From the NCBI GenBank assembly GCA_032358255.1, contig JAULBX010028493.1, positions 124,001 through 188,000 on the forward strand: a DNA stretch of 64,000 nt. Direction: 5' to 3'. The notes below the pieces were generated by a model that did no database searches, was not told the origin of the DNA, and saw only the letters and a list, made by a program, of their open reading frames with translations. This stretch comes from Heterotrichella gracilis. Taxonomy: Eukaryota; Sar; Xanthophyceae; Tribonematales; Xanthonemataceae. Of the stretch, positions 57,526 through 64,000 are shown piece by piece. Within the stretch, counting starts at the first letter, position 1. Every line of letters begins with the position of its first letter. A program made the translations under genes and the position numbers.

Positions 57526-59942
57526 TCATTGCTGCATTGCTCCGTACACCACAAAGAATGGGTTGAGGAAATCCTCCTTGTTGTAAACCACTGGCTCATG
57601 CCGAGGAACCACCTCCTGCAGCAGTCCACACGTTAAGTTTTTCTTATCAATTGCCTTTAATATTCTTTTTGGTTACTCTAGACGCTCGACACAGGTGCAT
57701 GTATTGGACTAGGCCACATGCTACAAGCCAGCCATGTGCAGCACCTGGAGACCAATCACTTCCAAAGCGCACCTTCCAGTCCTCAAGTGGCTTTCCCTTG
57801 TTGTCACACTTGCCAGCTTGGATCACGCTCCCACCAGCCTCAACCACAATGGCCTGTGCTGCAGCCGTGTCCCACTACACAGATGCACACAATTGCAATC
57901 ACAAGATGTCGAAGTCAGGTACCGGCGCATGCCATATCGTGGAGTAATTAGAATATAAGGACAATTAACAATAAGAAACCCGTAGTTTTGTCCTTGTGGT
58001 AGTGATAGTGCTCACCCTGTCAGCTTGCCAGCTGCAAGTGCTAATTACATGCGCATTTTGACACAGGGCTTGCCACCTCACCTCACACGTTGGCGCCATC
58101 CGAGGATACACATGTGCAGCGCCTTCTGCCACCTGCACCATGGAGGGGGGTGGGGGAGTCTCAGGACCGTTAATTGCTTTCAAGTGCCAATGAACAGTTG
58201 AGTGCCAATTTATATTAGTGGACATCGACACGGTAATATGGCAATCGTTATGGATCAGCACAGCAGTGCATGCAGCCATTTTTGCAAAGTCGATTCACAA
58301 TTGTCCAATGGATGTTTCTGCAGCACAAAAAATGAAGCCATGAGCTGCTCTCACCATCAGCAACTTCAATGAGCTCCCAAGCTGCTTGAACTGAGGTTCC
58401 TTAAATCTGGCAATGAGTGCCTCTGTCTCAGATGACATGTGGCTGGCTGATCCGACCTGTAACCCAACACATTCTCAAGATTCTGACAGCACCACTTACA
58501 TGGTGCAATTGGAAAGCATTGTGTAGCAATGCACTGGCTCCCTGCATGGCCATTGATGCACAATCGACTCCTTTGCATGGCGCAGCATGCAGATGTAAAT
58601 GGACAGATGAATGTGTTGCCATAGGCTGGCGTATGTGCAGCAACTCTGTTTGTCCCCAGACATGTAGGGTCACTTCAGGCAAAAGCTTGTCACCGGTTTG
58701 AGTTATATGGGCTCTGGCATATATAACCCATGCTGAATGGAATGAAAAGAGTTGGTACGCACCAGGGTCAGGCCGGGATCCTCCTTGTGGAACTTTGCAC
58801 ACTGTATTTGCTGCACCTTCCCATCCTGTACAACAAATCAATGCTGTTGGCCAAGCGCAGCCTCATATGATATTACATCACATATATTAGTGATGCACAT
58901 AACGTGGCGTGAACCTGCCTCAACTCCCCCCATGTGGAAGTGCGCAAGTGGGTCAAAAGTACGGCATCCACTTGGGGTTGGAAGTGGGCAGCACCAGCAC
59001 ACCTAAGTGTAGCGTGACTGTACAAAGGGCTGCTGATGTGTTCACTTTACTGCAAGTTTGCCCCACCTCTTTGACAAATGCGCCCTGTCCCTTGACAGAC
59101 CAATAGCACTTCCTGGTGACTGGCACCTGGACCACCCCCACGATGGGTGTGTCACCCTGGATGAGGGCGATGTTGACCGTGAACTGCCCGTTGCGCTTCA
59201 GGAACTCTTTGGTGCCGTCCATGGGGTCCACACACCAGAAGTACTGGTACCCCTGTAACAAGGCAATGCGTCTCCTGAACAAATTCGAGGCCTGACTGGC
59301 GTCAAAAGCAGCGCTGTGGTGGCAGGTATGCACCGCCAGTTCACAAGGGTTGCAAAATCACGCAGAAATATGGTGCCTGGTTAACCTTGAAGCCCACCTT
59401 GCGTACGTCATAGCCAATCTTTTTGTTCTCCTCTGATACAATTGGGATGTGGGGAGCTGGAGCCACAAACCGCATAGTTATTGCAATTGCAGCCAAGGTT
59501 GGAGTTAAGGCTTTAAAAGGTGCAAAGAACGTCGCTTTATTGCAAGTGAATTCCCCACCAGCCCTACAGTGCTTCAGATTCCAGGTGGGCACTGCAATGG
59601 TTTATGCATGTATGCATGTGCTTGGAGTCCACATCAAGCAAGTGATTGTTCCCTTACCACCACACCTACCTAGTTTGACAAGCTCACTGCATATATGATC
59701 GTTGGCTATCTTATCAGCCTCAGTCAGAGGCGATTTATCGGCTTTGTGCTCCACATTCCATTCCGACTCCTACACGCACTCCGTGTCTCAGTGGCTTCTC
59801 AACGTAGAAAACCAAAGCAGTGCCACTGCATCGAACCCACCTTTCCATTATACACACCGAGGATCAGCTCGCCAGCCTCTTCTGCAATCTTCACTATGTC
59901 TGTGACATCGATCTCATGCTGGACAGCCAAACTCAACGACAT
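57526..59942 (-). CDS. 3'(2'),5'-bisphosphate nucleotidase, CysQ/SAL1 type
   Basis: Nine exons (59942-59841, 59769-59670, 59456-59398, 59252-59067, 58825-58763, 58456-58355, 58132-58082, 57874-57773, 57615-57526) give 284 residues. The inositol-monophosphatase-fold metal motifs are present: IVSEEN, VDPMDGTKEFLKRNGQFT and WDTAAAQAIVVEAGG. Also seen are SPLTEADK near the N-terminus, and GSSLKLLMVAEGAAHVYPR. The pattern is closer to bacterial CysQ than to the longer plant SAL1. It hydrolyses 3'-phosphoadenosine 5'-phosphate (PAP), a by-product of sulfation, to AMP. The start used is the ATG at 59942. An acceptor just upstream (about 59970) and an open frame suggest that a further 5' exon, perhaps with a transit peptide, may exist; I could not identify it. 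Confidence 0.88.
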
Positions 59943-61189
59943 CCTTGAGGAGTCAGGAGGCGCATCAGCTGCAACTGGGTATGGGATACGGCCAATAGTG
60001 TGCAGTCGTCAACAACCAAACGGTTGAAGACTGCTGATAAGTGATAAGGTGCAGGAGCGAAGTGGGTCCAGTCAACTTGTGGGCTTCCCGCCAGTTTGCC
60101 AGCAGCAGCATGGGGCTGGCATCAACCGTTGTCCAAACAGACACAAGTGCATCAGGGTGAAGGCAGGTGTTTTCAGAGAGAAGCGCCAGCCAGTGCATGC
60201 ACAGTTCTGCCGCAAGGTGGGAGTGCTCCAGAGCAATGCCGTCGGTTGCCATATCAAGAGGATGGCGTCCACGAACTGCCCAGCAAGTTCACCATTGGTT
60301 GGCAGCAGGTGTGCGTTGACGCAAGTAGCAGCAGACAGTGTGGGTCTAAGTGCTTGATCCTTGGTTACATTGTTGCCAACGGGAGTGCGCGCAACCCCTT
60401 GCCATGCAAGAAACGTCACAACAAAGTTGCTGCACATCCGATCCCCCTGGGCTGGTACATCACAACAGACACTGCAACCAGTGAACTGGACCCTGAAATT
60501 GTGTGAGCTTACGAGGCAGTGTTGTGTTGTGATCAATGCACAAACAGCACACAGTGCAAAAAGCTGCAATTATTCTAAGGGCTTCAAGCCAAAAAAGTCA
60601 TTTATTCCACTTGTCTATTGGTAATAAAAGGTATCCACTATCAGAAGCAAGTCCAGCCATGTAAGGCTAGCCAATTACCACTCCTGTCACCACGGTTCCC
60701 GGACCAGCAAACACACGCCTCTGATGGGTAGCAGGTCACAGATACGCGACGCACAACCAATTCTAACTGAAACGATGATAACCTATCAGGTGAAAGGGCA
60801 GCCCATGAAAATAGAGCATTAGAATGCTGAGCAGGCTACGTGCCCACCACATCCGCAACCCTGTCCACATGTACGTGCCAATTTATGTGCAGATGGCAGC
60901 AAAAAACAATCTGTTAGCAATTAATTGATGTACAAATTGGGGTGCACTAGGCCTGCATTGCATCACAGGCAGCATGTTATTGATATGCAACTCTACTAAG
61001 AATGTACTCTGATCTTTGTGCAACCATCCCTGACCGCTGTCCCTACCCCATCCCCTATGCCAGCCATGCAAGGACAAACAGACGCCTCGCACGTCAATAC
61101 CTGCCACCACTGGGCTGGATAACCTGCTACACGCTACATAGGCGTTCCTCAGGATCGCCCGCTGACCACAAACGACCTGCAGCATCCCT
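59943..61189 (-). other. Intergenic region, possible missing 5' exon of the nucleotidase gene
   Basis: Between the cysteine protease 3' end and the nucleotidase start, both leftward. A leftward acceptor at about 59970 leads in frame to the nucleotidase ATG, so an upstream exon may lie at 60050-60350. Open frames there give no clear peptide. Nothing else was recognised. Confidence 0.45.
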
Positions 61190-63803
61190 CTACCCAGTCT
61201 TCTTCTTGGGAGGTGGCGACCTCTTCTTAGGCGGCGGCGATTTCTTGGCTTTGGGGGGCGGCTTGCGGGTAGCAGGTTTGGGCGCTGGGCTGGGAGAGGG
61301 CTTTGGAGAGGGGGTGGCTGTGCCAGTCGAGGTGGGCACTGGAGTTCCGGAGCCACTTGAGCTTGTCAAGCGCACCAACGCAACAGTTGATGCCCTGTAA
61401 AAACACCACACTGTTAGTCAGCGTCCCACTGCCAAACACCATGCGTGGCTGGTCATCCCACCAGCAAGGAACCTGCAAATGGCATGGAATACACCAACAG
61501 GCACACGCTGCAGATCTGTTTGCATTCCACAGCAGCCTATACAGCGATACACACAATTATCACAGTCTTGTCCTGCATGGCTGTAACCCAGCCGTTGCTC
61601 TTTTAGGGTTTAGGGTTTCTGACCCAGCGCGTGCACTTACGGGTAGGAGGGTGCTCCAGATGACACAGCAGGCCTGCCATTGCTGATGGGCATGGCGATG
61701 CTGTTGCCCACGTTGCACGCCCCCGGCTTGGTAGGGTCCCCTTTGGCGTTCTTTGCAAACAGCACGTAGCCGTCGATGCCCCACCCAGTGCCCCAGGAGT
61801 TCTTGACCACCCAGTACCTGAAGAAACACACCAGTTTAGGGTCCCAGGGGTGCAGATGGGGATCAAGACCCAAAGTACATTAGCAGAAATTTGGTCCTTT
61901 CCCTGAAATGTCCTGTGGTGACATATACATCGCTGTTTTCATGCAACCAAGTAATTTTGAAACTATTTGGAGCTATTTTACAAAGTCGCACTAATGGCAT
62001 GGTTGGCACACAAGGGAGTGGTGTGACGTACTGTTGGCCACGGGCGTCCTCTCCCCATCCCACCGCCAGCATGGCATGGCCATGGGCTGACGTGTCACAG
62101 TCGCTGGATCGGTAGATGCCGGAGTCCTTCCCATACAGGTACAAGTCGTTCGAGAGCTTGATGCCAATGACAGTAGGGCGAGTCCACACCAGCTGCAGTA
62201 CAAGTGACAGGGGGTCAGCGCCTGGCAGCTGGCCACGGAGAAGGGTACCCATTCACACAGAGGAGCATGCACTTGGATGTTGCGGCAGACAGCATGGGGC
62301 AGTGGCAGTCAAGAGTGCACATGTAAGCAGGCATGTGAGCACAGGCATGTGAGTACAAGAATGCGAGTACAGGCAGATGCGCCTTTCCAATTGCTATCGT
62401 CCATTATGAGCAAATTGGAAGCAATAAGATGTGTAATCAAGGCAACCCATCACGATTGTTACTCCCTAATGGACAAGCCCCTTGCAGCAACCAGTGCATT
62501 GCTACCGTGGTATCCAGCTCATTTTAACACTACACCATGGCAAAAGTACTGTCGCTAAAAGAGCAGCTAAGAAACAAACCAAACGCACTTCTTCATAACT
62601 GTGTTCTACTCACCTGCTGCAGCTGGTGCTCGTTGCCCAGCTGCCATGCCCAGTCGTCATCGCTCCAGCGGGGCAGAGAAATGTAGTCATCCAGCTGGTT
62701 CAGTTTGAAGTTGGAGAAGAAGGATGCCGCGGGGCAGGTGCCCCCTACGCCGGTGTATGGGTAGTCTACATTGCGCGCGATACCAATCCCGTTCTTGGCA
62801 TAGTTCAAGGCTGCAAGGGGGGCAGGTTGGGCACGATTAGCACAGACTGGGGGGGAGGCACATGATTGATTTCCAGAGCTACTAAGTTTGGATGAGGTGG
62901 GCGTGGGTCAGGCACAACCGCCTGACAACCATCCACCATGCGTTTTATACTCCTTGCAACCAAACCACGAACCTTCAGGCCGCCTGCTGGCACACCATGC
63001 AGGATGCACCATTACCAGGCGAGCCCACGGAATAAGGTTAACATGCATCAAATGATATCTAGTCTGCACATGTTACATCCCGCTTCAAGTGCCAGCTGCA
63101 CCTCACCTTGGTCAACTGCGGCACCTCCACATGCTATGGGTGGGCTGCCATTGCAGTCCAGCTGCTGCTGATTGCTCAGCCCATCCGCATCGGGTTGCTT
63201 GCCCATGATGAGCATGTTAGCCTCAAGCGCGGCGTTGCCCGCAAAGGCCCAACAGGACCCGCACTGCGCGTACAAAAGCGAATGCATGTTTAGAAAAATC
63301 GATACATGTTGCTGGATTGCCCGTAGGGTCACCAACTTCCCCTGCTCAAACTGACCTCCATCATCCCTTACATTGTGATCTTGTGATGAGGACAAGGACC
63401 TAGGATGTAGGGTGCTACACAGCGGTCATGGGACAGGACATCACCCAGCCCTTTTCGCCTTCCAACAACTGCTGCATCACATCACACATGAGCAGGGAAG
63501 CATCCCGCTTTCAAGCAAAATATGGTGTGCTTCCGAGTGGGCATCCTGACATCGTGCGCGCACTGTGCACCAGCCGCCACGTACCCCTCCTTGGTTGCGC
63601 ACGGGTGTGATGACCCCCTTGCTGCGCCAGTCAAAGGCCTTGGGGAACAGGCTCAGCGAGATGAGCGGCAGCGCCTTGTCCTGCAGCAGCGAGCGCGAGC
63701 GCCGCCGCGCGTATGGGGGCGGCTTGCTGGTGTCGGGGAGGACCAGGCCGGCATAGGCGAGGCGCTCCTTGTCAGAGAGGTCAGCAAAGAAGGTGACATC
63801 GGC
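61190..63803 (-). CDS. Papain-like cysteine protease with Pro/Lys-rich tail, 5' end outside window
   Basis: Six exons are visible (63803-63585, 63263-63107, 62810-62614, 62192-62032, 61817-61641, 61394-61190), 371 residues, all phase-consistent. The first visible exon starts at an acceptor in the propeptide (ADVTFFADLSDKERLAYAG), so the signal peptide and most of the prodomain lie right of the window. The mature C1A domain begins near FDWRSKGVITPVRNQGG. Catalytic Cys is in CGSCWAFAGNAA, His in SAHGHAMLAVGWGED and Asn in VVKNSWGTGWGIDG; the oxyanion Gln is in VRNQG. After the domain a Ser/Thr/Pro linker (STGTATPSPKPSPSPAPKP) leads to a very basic end (KKSPPPKKRSPPPKKKTG). Probably vacuolar or secreted. 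The basic tail may bind acidic polysaccharides, which is inference. Confidence 0.9.
61600..61617. repeat. Short telomere-like motif (TTTAGGG) in a protease intron
   Basis: Contains ttttagggtttagggttt, two and a half plant-type telomere units, in the intron between the last two exons of the cysteine protease gene. Confidence 0.8.
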
Positions 63804-63869
63804 CTGCATATGAAATAAAATCATATCAGATCAGCCTGCGGGTCGGCAAAGTAGGTGACATCAGCCTGC
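63779..63869. repeat. Partial duplication of a cysteine-protease exon start
   Basis: A 29-base segment at 63779-63807, covering an exon's first codons and its splice acceptor, recurs with four differences at 63841-63869. The outer copy reads ADVTYFAD on the minus strand but soon meets a stop. A smaller shared piece (tcagcctgcgggt) occurs at about 63830 and 63861. Confidence 0.8.
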
Positions 63870-64000
63870 GGGTGTGGACAAAGCCAGGTGTTGGGACACC
63901 CGGGTCGCTGTGCCATGCTGTGTCCCATACATGATGTTTGTGTGTATTCTTGCTTATGTAGACTCAGCAGTGAAGCTGCACCCAACGGATGCAGAGTTAA
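63804..64000 (-). other. Intron of the cysteine protease gene at the window edge
   Basis: Sequence upstream of the first visible exon. It holds the duplicated exon start and otherwise no convincing exon. Confidence 0.55.

Noticed and set aside
1-64000. tRNA, rRNA and transposase genes
   Set aside because: I looked for tRNA B-box-like patterns, rRNA and transposase or reverse-transcriptase motifs and saw none. A dedicated tRNA scan could still find something I missed.

Overview
This window is nuclear DNA of a green alga, most likely a chlorophyte and possibly a trebouxiophyte; the exact lineage is an inference. Almost every gene is cut by short GT-AG introns of roughly 70-550 bases. The gene set is plant/green-algal: a plant-type 6 kDa mitochondrial ATP synthase subunit, a nuclear-encoded Ycf33/DUF565 protein with a transit-like leader, and a plant-type allantoinase. 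It also includes axonemal genes and a SPO11-type meiotic gene. No rRNA, tRNA, CRISPR array, intact transposon or virus-like gene was recognised. I joined exons by hand, requiring reading frame, splice phase and family resemblance to agree at each junction.

Layout. 1-9 kb: 5' end of a 1-Cys peroxiredoxin (-), axonemal dynein light chain 1 (+), a SHIPPO/PG-rich-repeat protein (-), ATP synthase 6 kDa subunit (+), Ycf33-like protein (-). 9.5-27 kb: ER membrane complex subunit EMC1 (+, 15 exons), a secreted subtilisin-like protease with a Pro/Lys-rich tail (+), and a secreted Ala/Ser/Gly-rich, silk-like repeat protein (+). 28-39 kb: a short-chain dehydrogenase (-), RPB7 of RNA polymerase II (+), a SPO11-1-like protein (+), and a DCAF15-like putative CUL4 substrate receptor carrying three DPYAF-x-SP motifs (-). 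39.6-49 kb: condensin subunit CAP-G (-, 21 exons) head-to-head with allantoinase (+). 50.9-64 kb: a RIG-I/Dicer-family helicase without RNase III domains (+), a CysQ/SAL1-type 3'(2'),5'-bisphosphate nucleotidase (-), and a papain-like cysteine protease whose 5' end lies outside the window (-).

The genes do not form an operon-like pathway. The two axonemal genes are adjacent and convergent. The SPO11-like gene and the condensin gene fit chromosome work in meiosis or mitosis. The subtilase, the silk-like protein and the cysteine protease all look secreted.

The points most worth a second look are: the silk-like protein; the RIG-I-like helicase with a roughly 750-residue unrecognised N-terminal part and an apparent one-base frameshift in a G6 run; two strong hairpins inside introns; a duplicated splice acceptor flanking telomere-like repeats in the subtilase gene; and the DCAF15-like protein with its repeated short motif.
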